Shown one piece after another: positions 7,512 through 16,859 of a DNA stretch of 64,000 bases (its first letter is position 1; the number at the start of each line of letters is the position of its first letter). The position numbers and the translations under genes are program-made. Origin of the DNA: SZUA-430 sp965227535 (GTDB lineage Bacteria > Pseudomonadota > Alphaproteobacteria > Micropepsales > Micropepsaceae); the NCBI GenBank assembly GCA_965227535.1, contig OZ245761.1:4092001-4156000 (forward strand), in the 5' to 3' direction. Below the pieces are notes generated by a model. The model saw only the letters and a list, made by a program, of their open reading frames with translations. It searched no databases and had not been told where the DNA came from.

Positions 7512-9299
7512 GTGGGCTTATTCGCCGCAATCGGGCGCGAAGTACGTTTTCTCGGCAGTATGACGCGGCTTATGGCGCGCGTCGGCAAGGTCAAGCCGCA
7601 CTCCCCCAACACGGTCGCCGACATCATCGAAGGCTGGGCGGTCAAGCGCCCGAACAACGTCGCCATCTGGTTCGAAGACAAGAAATACACCTATCGCGAA
7701 TACGACGCCCAGGCGAACCGCTACGCCCGCTGGGCCCAGTCGATCGGCCTAAAAAAGGGCGACGCGGTCGCGCTACTCATGGAGAACCGCCCCGAATATC
7801 TTTTCGCCTGGACCGGTCTGATCAAAATCGGCGTCACCGTTGCGCTCATCAACACGAACCTGCGCGAACGCGCGCTCGCCCACAGCCTCGCGATCTCTGG
7901 CGCACACCATCTGATCCTGGGCGCCGAGCTTGCCGACAACTACGCCTCCGCCGCCAAGGACCAACAGGAAAACCTGACGGTCTGGACCACCGGCGGCGCC
8001 ATCCAAGGCACGGAAAATCTCGACAAAGCCTTAGCGAGCCAGTCCGACGCGCCGCTGCCCAAAGACGTGCGCAAAGACCTGACCGCCGGCGACAAGTGCT
8101 TCTACATCTACACCAGCGGCACCACCGGTCTGCCCAAGGCCGCGAACATGAGCCACCTGCGCATCCAAATGATGATGCACAGCTTCGCCTCCGCGATGAA
8201 GTCGACCGAGCGTGACCGTATGTACGTCGTCCTGCCCCTCTATCATTCGGCGGGCGGCGTCTGCGCCATCGGCTCGACGCTGACTGTCGGCGGCTCCGTC
8301 ATCATCCGCCGCAAATTCTCGGCGACCCAGTTCTGGGACGACTGCGTAAAATACCGTGCCACTCAGTTTGAATATATCGGCGAACTCTGCCGCTATCTCC
8401 TGAACTCTCCGCCCCATCCGTTGGAACGCAAACACAATCTGCGTGTCGTGATGGGCAACGGCTTGCGGCCCGAAATCTGGCCGGCCTTCAAAGCCCGCTT
8501 CAAGATTGCGCGCATCATCGAGTTCTACGGCGCGACCGAAGGCAACGTCGCGCTCGTCAATCTTGACGGCCGCATCGGCTCGGTCGGCCGCGTCCCGAAC
8601 TACATGCGCCGCATCCTGCAAACACGCCTGGTGCTCTTCGACGTTGAGCACGAACATCCCGTGCGCAGCGCCGACGGCTTCTGCATCGAATGCAAACCCG
8701 GCGAAGTCGGCGAGGCGATCGGCAAGATCGACGAAGAACGCGGCCGCTTCGAGGGCTATTCCAAAGGCACCGACACCGAAAAGAAAATCCTGCGCGACGT
8801 CTTCGAAAAAGGCGACGCCTGGTTCCGCACCGGCGATCTCCTGCGCCGCGACGCGTTGGGCTATTTCTATTTCGTCGACCGCATCGGCGACACCTTCCGC
8901 TGGAAGGGCGAGAACGTGGCCACCAGCGAAGTCGCCGAAGCAATCTCCGTCTTCCCCGGCATCCAAGAAGCCAACGTCTACGGCGTCGCGGTTCCGGGCA
9001 CGGACGGCCGCGCCGGCATGGCCTCGCTCGTCACGGCGAGCAAAATCGACCTCACCGCGTTCAAAGCGCACCTCGACAAAAATCTACCGGCCTACGCGCG
9101 CCCCATCTTCCTGCGCTTGCAAGGCGAAATGGAAGTTACCGGCACCTTCAAGCACCGCAAGGTCGAACTTGTGAAAGAAGGCTACGACCCCAAAACGGTG
9201 AAGGACCCGCTCTATTTCCTAGATCCGGTGACGAACCACTACGTGCCGCTCACACCCGAACTCTACGACCGTATCCACTCCGGCGAAGTCCGGCTTTAG
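7512..9299 (+). CDS. Long-chain fatty acyl-CoA synthetase, FATP/SLC27 type
   Basis: A 595-residue AMP-forming ligase that activates long or very-long-chain fatty acids, or steroid side chains, to CoA thioesters. The phosphate-binding motif is YTSGTTGLPKAA (about residue 200), the FATP-type acyl-binding block IIEFYGATEGN follows, then the adenine motif RTGDLLRRDALGY and the C-terminal lysine region in TGTFKHRKVEL. The GTG at 7512 has AAGGGGAC upstream; the next in-frame ATG is 16 codons in. The N-terminus (FLGSMTRLMARVG) is amphipathic rather than a full membrane anchor. It is followed convergently by an LLM oxidoreductase. Exact chain preference cannot be told. Confidence 0.9.
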   Translation: MGLFAAIGREVRFLGSMTRLMARVGKVKPHSPNTVADIIEGWAVKRPNNVAIWFEDKKYTYREYDAQANRYARWAQSIGLKKGDAVALLMENRPEYLFAWTGLIKIGVTVALINTNLRERALAHSLAISGAHHLILGAELADNYASAAKDQQENLTVWTTGGAIQGTENLDKALASQSDAPLPKDVRKDLTAGDKCFYIYTSGTTGLPKAANMSHLRIQMMMHSFASAMKSTERDRMYVVLPLYHSAGGVCAIGSTLTVGGSVIIRRKFSATQFWDDCVKYRATQFEYIGELCRYLLNSPPHPLERKHNLRVVMGNGLRPEIWPAFKARFKIARIIEFYGATEGNVALVNLDGRIGSVGRVPNYMRRILQTRLVLFDVEHEHPVRSADGFCIECKPGEVGEAIGKIDEERGRFEGYSKGTDTEKKILRDVFEKGDAWFRTGDLLRRDALGYFYFVDRIGDTFRWKGENVATSEVAEAISVFPGIQEANVYGVAVPGTDGRAGMASLVTASKIDLTAFKAHLDKNLPAYARPIFLRLQGEMEVTGTFKHRKVELVKEGYDPKTVKDPLYFLDPVTNHYVPLTPELYDRIHSGEVRL

Positions 9300-9380
9300 C
9301 GTCAGCGCACGTCTCGAACGAAAACGAGAGGGCGCCGCAATGGCAACCCTTCGCCGTAAGCCTGCATGCCGGCCATGCGT

Positions 9381-10556
9381 CTACTCCGCGGCGGGCTTCT
9401 TCTCTTTCGCCGCCTGCTCGATCGCGTGCTTTTGGATCGTGTTCATCGCCGCCCCCATGGCTGCGCCGATGTATTTCGCAGAATTGTCCCCGGCGTCGTT
9501 ATAGCTGTCCGTGCGGTTGACGTTCACGTTGTTGATCACCGGCGTCACATGCCGCTGCCACAGCTCGTACGACTTCTTCGTGTTGTCGAAGTTCGCCCAG
9601 TTATGCGCGAGCTGCAGGAACGCGCCGAACTGACCTTGCTTGGCTTGCAAGCGCTTGATCTGCGCGATCGCGTCATCCGGCGTACCGACGACGATAACGC
9701 CGTCTTTGATGCCTTGCTCCAACGGATCGATGCTGCGATCCGTATTCGGGTTGATCGGGCTGATCTTGGCGAAATACTCGGCCCACTTGTGAAAGCCGTA
9801 TTTGATATTGTCGATCGCCTGCTGCTTGGTCTCCGCGATATGCAGCGGTCCGACCAGCCGCAGTTTCTCCGGATCCATCGTGCGTCCGTTCTCAGCCGCG
9901 ACGTCGTTGGCGATCTTCCAATTGATGCCCAGCGCGTCATAGCCGCCCGTCTGCGTCGCCGCCACGCACAACATGCCGAAGCCGTGACGCCCCGCAAGCT
10001 TGCCGCCCGACGGCGTCACGCTCGAGGCCACGCAAATTTCCGGATGCGGCCACGTATAGGGACGCAATTGCGAAATCGCGTTCGACAGCGTGAACCACTC
10101 GGTCTTCTTCGTCACCCGTTCGCCGTTGAACAGCTTCAGGATCACCTCGATCGCCTCGACCATGCGGTCGCGTTGCGTGTTGGGATCGATGCCAAGTTGA
10201 AACGCGTCCGACGGAAGCAATCCGGGGCCGACGCCGAACATCACGCGGCCGCGCGTCTGATGATCGAGCTGGATCATGCGGTTCGCGACCGTCAGCGGGT
10301 TGTGATAGGGCAGCGACACGACGCCGGTGCCGAGCTTGATGCGCTTCGTGCGTTCCGCAGCGGCCGCGATGAAGAGCTCCGGCGAGGCGATGATCTCGTA
10401 CCCCGCCGAATGGTGCTCGCCCACCCACGCCTCGTCGTAGCCCAGACGGTCCAGATGCTCGATCAGTTCCAGATCGCGATGGATGCAAAGCGTGGGATCT
10501 TCGTCGACGGGATGAAAGGGCGCCAGGAAGATGCCGTTACGGAGTTTGATGCTCAT
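9381..10556 (-). CDS. LLM-class flavin-dependent monooxygenase (limonene monooxygenase-like)
   Basis: A 391-residue luciferase-like TIM-barrel protein: NGIFLAPFHPVDEDP at the start, EAWVGEHHSAGYE (about 45-58), the LGTGVVSLPYHNP strand and RVMFGVGPGLLPSDAF. This pattern resembles limonene 1,2-monooxygenases and other two-component FMN-dependent oxygenases, which need a separate flavin reductase. The ATG at 10556 has GGAAA at the right distance; a longer frame upstream adds 30 unlike residues. It ends with a Lys/Ala-rich tail. It is divergent from the zinc alcohol dehydrogenase at 10661 and may share its regulation. The substrate is unknown; a terpenoid or other hydrophobic compound would fit the neighbourhood. 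Confidence 0.84.
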   Translation of the reverse strand: MSIKLRNGIFLAPFHPVDEDPTLCIHRDLELIEHLDRLGYDEAWVGEHHSAGYEIIASPELFIAAAAERTKRIKLGTGVVSLPYHNPLTVANRMIQLDHQTRGRVMFGVGPGLLPSDAFQLGIDPNTQRDRMVEAIEVILKLFNGERVTKKTEWFTLSNAISQLRPYTWPHPEICVASSVTPSGGKLAGRHGFGMLCVAATQTGGYDALGINWKIANDVAAENGRTMDPEKLRLVGPLHIAETKQQAIDNIKYGFHKWAEYFAKISPINPNTDRSIDPLEQGIKDGVIVVGTPDDAIAQIKRLQAKQGQFGAFLQLAHNWANFDNTKKSYELWQRHVTPVINNVNVNRTDSYNDAGDNSAKYIGAAMGAAMNTIQKHAIEQAAKEKKPAAE

Positions 10557-10604
10557 GCGTGTTTCCTCGAATTCCTTTGTAATGACGATGCTGGAAGCCT
10601 CGCA

Positions 10605-10622
10605 TATTGTCGGGCTATTGTC
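10605..10622. promoter_or_regulatory. Direct repeat TATTGTC x2 in a divergent intergenic region
   Basis: TATTGTC occurs at 10605-10611 and again at 10616-10622, one helical turn (11 bp) apart, between the divergent LLM oxidoreductase and alcohol dehydrogenase genes. It could be a dimeric regulator site or part of a promoter. No regulator gene is adjacent. Confidence 0.25.
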
Positions 10623-10660
10623 ATTGCCATCAGCCATTGAACACACATCGAGGACACCAC

Positions 10661-11689
10661 ATGCGCGCCGCCGTCTTTAAGGGAACGGGCTCACCGCTCG
10701 CCATTGAAACCGTAGCGAATCCGCAATGCGGACCGACCGACTTGATCCTCAAGGTGAAGAACTGCGGCATCTGCGGCTCCGACCTTCACATGACCGAAGC
10801 GACGTCGATCCAACCCCTGCCGTCGGGCAGCGTCATGGGCCACGAATTCGCCGGCGAAGTGATGGAGGTCGGCTCCGCCATCAAAGGCCAATGGAAGGTC
10901 GGCGACCGCGTCGCGGGTTTCCCTTACATCTACTGCGGTGAGTGTGCGGGCTGCCGCAACGCCGGCACCGGCTTCGGCGTCTGCGAGAAGGGCATCTCGA
11001 TCGGCCTCGGCCAAAGCCACGGCGCGTATGCGGAGTTCGTGCGCATCGGCGCGACCGGCGCGCACAAACTGCCCAGCGTCGTGAACTTCCACGAAGGCGC
11101 GATGATCGAACCGCTCGCCGTCGGCCTCCACGCCGTCGACAAAGCCGACATGCAGCGCGGCGCGACGGTGCTCGTCATCGGCGCCGGCCCCGTCGGCCTC
11201 TCGGTGATGCTGTGGGCGAAATTCCTAGGCGCGCGTCACGTCATCGTCAGCGACAAAGCCGAACTGCGCGCCAAGATGGCCGCCCGCTTCGGCGCGACGG
11301 ATGCGGTCGATCCGTCGAAGGCGCTGATCCCGCAAGTCGAAGCGATCGCCGGCAAAGCCCCCGACATTATCTTCGAATGCGTCGGCGCCCCGGGCCTCAT
11401 CAACGAAACGATGATGATGGCCCCGCGCAACTGCAAGATCGTCGTCGCGGGCGTTTGTCAACAAATGGACATGATCATGCCCCTCATGGGCATCGTAAAA
11501 GAGCTGACCCTCCAGTTCGTTCTAGGCTACCGCCCCGCCGACTTCGACTATGTGATTGATATGATTGCAAAGGACCGCGTCGACGTCGAACACATGATAA
11601 CCGACGTGGTGAACCTGGACGGCCTCCCAGCCGCGTTCGAGGCCCTGCGCAAACCAGTGCATCAGTGCAAAGTGATGCTCGAGAACTAA
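10661..11689 (+). CDS. Zinc-dependent alcohol dehydrogenase (MDR family)
   Basis: A 342-residue medium-chain dehydrogenase. Catalytic zinc ligands appear as Cys38 in NCGICGSDLHM and His61-Glu62 in VMGHEFAGEV. The structural zinc loop has its four cysteines in YCGECAGC and VC. The Rossmann motif is VIGAGPVGLS. It oxidises an alcohol or polyol with NAD(P). The ATG at 10661 follows CGAGGA and begins MRAAVFKG, as is usual in the family. Its stop overlaps the next, convergent gene by 4 nt. Substrate unknown, but a role together with the divergent flavin oxygenase in breaking down a terpenoid-like alcohol is possible. Confidence 0.88.
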   Translation: MRAAVFKGTGSPLAIETVANPQCGPTDLILKVKNCGICGSDLHMTEATSIQPLPSGSVMGHEFAGEVMEVGSAIKGQWKVGDRVAGFPYIYCGECAGCRNAGTGFGVCEKGISIGLGQSHGAYAEFVRIGATGAHKLPSVVNFHEGAMIEPLAVGLHAVDKADMQRGATVLVIGAGPVGLSVMLWAKFLGARHVIVSDKAELRAKMAARFGATDAVDPSKALIPQVEAIAGKAPDIIFECVGAPGLINETMMMAPRNCKIVVAGVCQQMDMIMPLMGIVKELTLQFVLGYRPADFDYVIDMIAKDRVDVEHMITDVVNLDGLPAAFEALRKPVHQCKVMLEN

Positions 11690-12702
11690 CGCTCCTCATC
11701 CTCCGTCGGCACGAACGGCCGGTTTCGCACTCTGGCGAGCGTTGCAGGCAGTGCGAGAACATACTCGCGCGCAGCCGACAGCGTTTCGTCAAGCGGCCGA
11801 TGCGCGATGCCATAAATGAAACCAGCACCTGCGCCCAAAGCGAGGGTCATGAACAATTCACCGACGTAGTCCATAAGCGCGGCCGCGAACCCTTCGATGC
11901 CAGCATGCGCATGTCCAAGCCAGATCGGTACAGCATAGATCACGAGCCAGTAGGGTGATGCTGCGACCGCTCCCGCCACAGCTGACCATGCCAAACTCTT
12001 ATCTCTTCCAAAACGCCGAAGGACAGAAATAGCTATCCATCCATAGAGAAACGCTGGGCCAACGAATCTGAGAACACTCCCGACAAAATTGGCGATAGCA
12101 ACGTAGCATAGTATCACGACGGAGCCGGAGAAGTTGGAGAACCAAAGGGCCTCCGATACCGCCGACGCGGTGGCAGCAACAAGAACCACACCGGTTAGAA
12201 CGGCGAAAGCATGTGTATCGCGTAGATCCGGAACGGGCCGGCGCGCATAGGCGTAGAGCCGCGCGGCCAAGCCCACCGCCGCCAGATCAGTAGTGGCGCG
12301 CAACGGCGCGAACACCCAAGTCGATGCTGAGCCCCACTCCGAAGGCGTGGAGAAGCCCGAAGCAATGTTGAGCGCAATCAATATCTGTACGATGACGTAT
12401 GCAACGATAAACGAGCCCAGCGATGCAATCGTGAACGAGAAGGCTCCCCCACGAGTCCTCTGGAGGAGCAAGGCTCCGACAAGGGGCAAGACCACAGTGC
12501 CGACGATCTCGATCAGCAGACCGAGCAAGTAGAAGGCGTATGTGCGGCCTTGCACCCAAAACCCATCGCGGTCATCCGCGACCCACGGCAGCTCGTCGAC
12601 GAGCACCCAAGCATAAAGCGGACAGACTGCGACGCTTGCCGCCATCAACGCGCGAAGGTCGACTGGAGGAAACCGAAACGTTGTAGGCTTAATGCCATCC
12701 AC
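11686..12702 (-). CDS. Multi-pass membrane protein of unknown function
   Basis: A 338-residue protein with about eight hydrophobic helices (for example near residues 17-34, 55-80, 88-115, 167-190 and 233-255) and short soluble ends; the last 35 residues are basic and polar. I do not recognise a family signature or catalytic motif. GC content and codon use look slightly lower than in the neighbours, with more AT-ending codons. It is convergent with the alcohol dehydrogenase (4-nt overlap) and divergent from the cyclic-nucleotide-binding protein gene at 12830, so it probably stands alone. Confidence 0.7.
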   Translation of the reverse strand: MDGIKPTTFRFPPVDLRALMAASVAVCPLYAWVLVDELPWVADDRDGFWVQGRTYAFYLLGLLIEIVGTVVLPLVGALLLQRTRGGAFSFTIASLGSFIVAYVIVQILIALNIASGFSTPSEWGSASTWVFAPLRATTDLAAVGLAARLYAYARRPVPDLRDTHAFAVLTGVVLVAATASAVSEALWFSNFSGSVVILCYVAIANFVGSVLRFVGPAFLYGWIAISVLRRFGRDKSLAWSAVAGAVAASPYWLVIYAVPIWLGHAHAGIEGFAAALMDYVGELFMTLALGAGAGFIYGIAHRPLDETLSAAREYVLALPATLARVRNRPFVPTEDEER

Positions 12703-12829
12703 TGTCGGGCGATCTCCCTCGCGGCAGCAAAGCGTAGTTTAAACCACTTTTTCAGGTCGCCAAGGACTGCGCAAATTCGCCCGTTGGGTGTAAGCTCGCG
12801 ACAAATGCAAACCGGGGCAGGGGCGCCGC

Positions 12830-13522
12830 ATGACAGAGAGCATCCCATTCATCTGGGCGGACGTGCCCGGTCACGTCTCCTATATCCTGATCGCGGTCTC
12901 GTATTATCTGACCAACATGTATTGGCTGCGCGTGACCGCGGTCCTCGGCTTGTCGCTTGAGATTGTGTACTTCCAGCTCTCAGGCGGTGCGATGCATACG
13001 GGTATCGCGTGGGACGTCGTCTTCATCGCGATCAACGCCTACCAGATCTATTGGCTTATCGCCGACAATCGTAATTTGCGCATGCTGGAGGACGCGCACT
13101 TGCTGCGCCAAGGCGTCTTCGCGGGCTTCAGCCACGCGCAGCTCGCCCGCCTAGTCAAAGCGGGCAGTTGGCGCACGCTCGAAGCCGGCACGACGATAAC
13201 GACTGAAGGTGAGCCGGTCTCTGAACTGGTCCTCATCTGCAACGGCCAGGCGTCGGTTGAGGCGCAAGGACATGTCGTTGCGCATCTACGCGGCGGCGCG
13301 TTCGTGGGCGAGATGGCGTTCGTGTCCGGCAAGCCGGCGTCGGCGACCGTCACGGTCGAACACGCCTCACGCGCCTTCGTGTTCAACATGGAAAAGCTGC
13401 GCAAGATCGTCGCGACCGACGAACTCGTCGCCGTTGCCATGCACCGCGTCATCGGTCGCGACCTCGCCGACAAACTCGCGGCGAAGAACGAAGCCGCCGC
13501 CGCGAACGTCAGCGCGGCCTAG
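12830..13522 (+). CDS. Membrane-anchored cyclic-nucleotide-binding protein (Popeye-like layout)
   Basis: A 230-residue protein with three N-terminal hydrophobic helices (about 13-32, 33-52 and 57-78) followed by a cytoplasmic cNMP-binding beta-barrel domain (about 95-210). The phosphate-binding cassette region reads GGAFVGEMAFVSGKPASATV, close to the CAP/CNBD pattern FGE-AL-PRxATV, but with Ala-Ser where the phosphate-binding Arg is usual, so cAMP or cGMP affinity is doubtful. Three helices plus CNBD is the arrangement of vertebrate Popeye proteins and their bacterial relatives. Its stop overlaps the convergent carboxylesterase gene by 4 nt. The partner is unknown. Confidence 0.75.
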   Translation: MTESIPFIWADVPGHVSYILIAVSYYLTNMYWLRVTAVLGLSLEIVYFQLSGGAMHTGIAWDVVFIAINAYQIYWLIADNRNLRMLEDAHLLRQGVFAGFSHAQLARLVKAGSWRTLEAGTTITTEGEPVSELVLICNGQASVEAQGHVVAHLRGGAFVGEMAFVSGKPASATVTVEHASRAFVFNMEKLRKIVATDELVAVAMHRVIGRDLADKLAAKNEAAAANVSAA

Positions 13523-15054
13523 GGGCCGACCAGCGCATCCGGCACCGCCGCCCAAGCGTGCGGCAGTTCGAACCGGCTCACATGGCCTGCGCGCGAGTCC
13601 GCCCCGAACACCATCGCCGCCGGCGATGTGCGCGACCACGGCGGCCAGGCTTCCAAATTGGAGGCGCGCGGCGTGCCGGTATGCGCAAACGACGTCCACG
13701 CCTCGATCATCGCCTGGCTGATCGCATCGGCCTGCGGCCCGGACCCGAAGAACATGTCGGGGCCTTTCAGCTTGTACGACCCGAACACAAACCCAAGCTC
13801 CAACGCGTGGCACGCACCGAACGCGCCGCCCATCGCGGGCGAGCGCCAATCGAACACATACTCGAACACCGGCGCGTGTTTGGCTTGCGCGGCCAGCAGG
13901 CGCAGCGTCGGTTCGCGGAAGACGCGATCGGTCTGCATGGAGACGAAACGCTCATAAGGCGTGCCGTCGGCATCCGCTGCCAGCAAGGCCGGCGCCGCGG
14001 CGCCGAACATGCGCTCCGCCCACCGGTGCAGCTTGCTTTCGTCCATCGCGTGCACGGCGGTATCCATCGCCGTGTAGAGCTTCCATTCTTCGGTCGTCGT
14101 TCCCGCGAGCAGCCGCACCCCGTGCGAGGAGCCGTCGCGCACCGCATCGATCGGCGTACGCGACAGCACCGCGCCGTCGATCACGGGACGAAACGCCATT
14201 GAGCCGAGTTTGTGCGGATCATGCTGCCCATCCACCTCGCTGAGCAGTGCAAGCTGCGCGCTCAAGAGTGCTGGAATAGGCGCCGCGAACAGCGCCGCCG
14301 GATCGTTCGCCTTCACGCCCAGATGATGCAGGAACACGTCGGCGATCTTGCTCGCATGATCGGGCGCATGACCGATATGCGCACCGCCGCTCTGCGAGAT
14401 CGCCTTATGAAACAGACCATGCGCCTTGGCGCTGCCCAGCAGCGCACCGACGCTCATGCCGCCGGCGCTCTCGCCGAAGATGGTGACGTTGCCGGCGTCG
14501 CCGCCGAACGCTGCAATGTTGTCGCGAACCCATTCAAGCGCCGCAACTTGATCGAGCAAACCTTCGCTTCCACCGGCAGCAACGCGGCCGCCGGTAACGT
14601 CGGCCAAACGCAGAAACCCGAAACTGCCCAAGCGATAATTGATGGTGACGACGACCACGTTGCCTGCTTGCGACAGCGGGAGACCGCTATAGAGCGGCAC
14701 GCTGCCCGTGCCGTTGATGAACGCACCGCCGTGAATCCAAACCATGACGGGACGCTTCGCGCCGTCGCACGCCGGCGTCCACACGTTCAGGGACAAGCAG
14801 TCTTCGCTTTGCGTGGGCTCACCCTTCGCGCCGCCGATCAGCGCGGCGACCGCCGTCGGGTTTTGCGGCGCCACGTGTCCTGCCGCACGCGCCTCGCGCA
14901 CGCCGGCCCAAGGCGCCACGCGCTCCGGCGCGCTCCATCGCCGTGCCGTGGCGAACGGGATTCCCTTGAACGCGCAAATGCCTTTGCGCCGCGACCCTTC
15001 AAGCTTTCCGCACGCCGCTTCGGCGATAACGGGAATGGATTCCGGCGCGTTCAT
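13519..15054 (-). CDS. Type B carboxylesterase
   Basis: A 511-residue alpha/beta-hydrolase of the carboxylesterase/cholinesterase family. The nucleophile is Ser196 in TIFGESAGGM, the oxyanion block is WIHGGAF (about 106-112), and the family pattern EDCLSLNVW (about 84-92) is present; the active-site His is probably in GACHALELGF. No signal peptide is seen, so it is cytoplasmic and probably hydrolyses carboxylic esters of imported compounds. It follows two GST genes with only 9 nt between, making a three-gene operon for xenobiotic handling. Confidence 0.88.
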   Translation of the reverse strand: MNAPESIPVIAEAACGKLEGSRRKGICAFKGIPFATARRWSAPERVAPWAGVREARAAGHVAPQNPTAVAALIGGAKGEPTQSEDCLSLNVWTPACDGAKRPVMVWIHGGAFINGTGSVPLYSGLPLSQAGNVVVVTINYRLGSFGFLRLADVTGGRVAAGGSEGLLDQVAALEWVRDNIAAFGGDAGNVTIFGESAGGMSVGALLGSAKAHGLFHKAISQSGGAHIGHAPDHASKIADVFLHHLGVKANDPAALFAAPIPALLSAQLALLSEVDGQHDPHKLGSMAFRPVIDGAVLSRTPIDAVRDGSSHGVRLLAGTTTEEWKLYTAMDTAVHAMDESKLHRWAERMFGAAAPALLAADADGTPYERFVSMQTDRVFREPTLRLLAAQAKHAPVFEYVFDWRSPAMGGAFGACHALELGFVFGSYKLKGPDMFFGSGPQADAISQAMIEAWTSFAHTGTPRASNLEAWPPWSRTSPAAMVFGADSRAGHVSRFELPHAWAAVPDALVGP

Positions 15055-15063
15055 CGAAAACTC

Positions 15064-15996
15064 CTAAGCGGGAAGGACCCAAAATCCGGCGCGCGGAAAA
15101 TGCACGACGACGTCGCCGACCGCCGGATCATGCCGCTTGATGGCAATTTCCTGCGCGTTTGAAAAGACGATCTCGCCCACCACCGCATCGCGGCCGTAAT
15201 CGTCGGGCATCACACTCACGCGATCGCCCGGCTTGCGCCCGTTCGGATCGTGCGGATCCGTCGCGACCTTGGCGTCGGACGTCGACTCCTTGGCGATCCG
15301 CAGCGCCTCGCTCGCCTCCATCGGAACCGGCGTGCCGTGTCCCAGCGCCTTCACCCGCTCGTACCAAGCCTCGACCCGCGGATACTCCTTCAACAGCGCA
15401 TCGGCCAAGTGGGGCAGGGCGCCCTTCAAGAACCACAGGTTCATGTAGCAATGCGCGTCGCTGACCGAGGGCTTGCCGTCTGTCGACGGCGAAACGAACG
15501 CGCGACCGTCCGTCAACTGAGCATCCAGGAACCCGGCATGCGCGCGAAACTGATCCTTCATCAACGGCGCCGCCGCCTTCATCTGCTGAAGATTGAACGG
15601 CCGGTCCGGCGCCATCTTCTCGCGATCCTTGATGAACGCCTCGGGCACCATCGGCCCAAGTTCGCCGAAGATCAGCGGCACCGTCGCCAAGAAGAATGCC
15701 TTGTCCGTCCAGAACGAGAGCCCGAAACTCAACCCCGCCTGCGGCATCACCGGCGGATCGGGAAAGCGCCGCTCGATCTCGCGCAAGATGATCTGCGTAT
15801 CGCAAAAGATGTCGGCCCCGATCTGCATCACGGGCGTCTTGCGATAACCGCCGGTCAGCGGCAGCAAGTCCGGCTTCGGCAGCATGTTCGGAATCTCAAC
15901 CGACCGCCACGTCATCTTCTTCATCCCGAAGACGACGCGCACCTTCTCCGAGAACGGCGAGGTGGGGTAGTGATGAAAGATAATCTCGTGCGTCAT
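15064..15996 (-). CDS. Glutathione S-transferase family protein with an extra C-terminal domain
   Basis: A 310-residue protein, about 90 residues longer than a usual GST. Residues 4-80 form the thioredoxin-like N-domain (FHHYPTSPFSEKVRVV, with YRKTPVMQIG supplying the cis-Pro), then an all-helical C-domain to about 225. The last 75 residues, from roughly PGDRVSVMPDD to GFWVLPA, are predicted beta-rich and look like a small barrel appended to the enzyme. No substrate can be assigned. It sits 3 nt downstream of another GST and 9 nt upstream of the carboxylesterase. Confidence 0.82.
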   Translation of the reverse strand: MTHEIIFHHYPTSPFSEKVRVVFGMKKMTWRSVEIPNMLPKPDLLPLTGGYRKTPVMQIGADIFCDTQIILREIERRFPDPPVMPQAGLSFGLSFWTDKAFFLATVPLIFGELGPMVPEAFIKDREKMAPDRPFNLQQMKAAAPLMKDQFRAHAGFLDAQLTDGRAFVSPSTDGKPSVSDAHCYMNLWFLKGALPHLADALLKEYPRVEAWYERVKALGHGTPVPMEASEALRIAKESTSDAKVATDPHDPNGRKPGDRVSVMPDDYGRDAVVGEIVFSNAQEIAIKRHDPAVGDVVVHFPRAGFWVLPA

Positions 15997-15999
15997 GGT

Positions 16000-16788
16000 T
16001 CACCGGAATTCGTGTGAGAAGCGGATGGTGTCGGCCTGAATGCCCTCCAGCACCACGTCGAGCCCGCCCGAACGGATCATCCACTCAAGCCGGTGATCGC
16101 GATACTCGCGCTTGAAGAGCCGTTGCTTCACCGCCTCGCTCACCATCGCCATACCGGCGATCGAATCCGCGGCAGCCTTCGCCGTCTTCGCAACGGACGG
16201 CCGCGCGTTCGCACCCGCCTGCCATTGCCCAAGCTTCGATGTGGGCGAAGGCCCGACGCCAAGCCCCGTCGACCCGTTCACATAAGGAATGACGGCGACA
16301 TCCGCCCATCCGAATTGATCGCCGCCGAACCACTGGCGGTCGCCGAGATGCCGCTCCAACCACGCATAGAAGTCGCGAGCCTGACCGGCGGCCCGCGCCT
16401 CGATCACCCGCGCTCGCTCACCCTCGGCGCGCTTGAACCAGCGGATCTCCCCTAAACCCCAATTGATCGGCTCATAATGCGTATCCATCGCGTCTTCGAT
16501 CATCCGAGCCTTCGCGCGCCCCTTCGGATCGCGCGGCATCAACCGCGGCTCCGGAAACCGATCCTCGATATACTCGAGAATGATGGTGCTATCGAAAATC
16601 GCGAAATCGCCGTCGATCAGAGCCGGCACTTCCGCGCGCGGATTGGCCTTGATGAAATCGTCGTCCGCGTGGCCCGAGCCGATCGCCGTCGGCATCTTCA
16701 CCTCGAACGGCACGCCCTTTTCGTAAAGCGCGATCTTGCACTTTTGCGCGTAAGGAGAAAGCGGATGCTCATACAGCACGAGTGACAT
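16000..16788 (-). CDS. Glutathione S-transferase family protein
   Basis: A 262-residue cytosolic GST: the N-domain starts LVLYEHPLSPYAQKCKIAL and holds the conserved PRAEVPALID turn with the cis-Pro and DSTIILEYIE for glutathione gamma-glutamyl contacts; the helical domain contains WADVAVIPYV. GAGG lies 9 nt before the ATG at 16788. It is the first gene of the GST-GST-carboxylesterase operon. Probably conjugates or isomerises an electrophile. Confidence 0.87.
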   Translation of the reverse strand: MSLVLYEHPLSPYAQKCKIALYEKGVPFEVKMPTAIGSGHADDDFIKANPRAEVPALIDGDFAIFDSTIILEYIEDRFPEPRLMPRDPKGRAKARMIEDAMDTHYEPINWGLGEIRWFKRAEGERARVIEARAAGQARDFYAWLERHLGDRQWFGGDQFGWADVAVIPYVNGSTGLGVGPSPTSKLGQWQAGANARPSVAKTAKAAADSIAGMAMVSEAVKQRLFKREYRDHRLEWMIRSGGLDVVLEGIQADTIRFSHEFR

Positions 16789-16859
16789 GGGCTTCGCCTC
16801 GATGTTGGACTAGACTGAATTAGCACACATAAAGCGCGCCAGCGCGAGGAGTGACCCGC

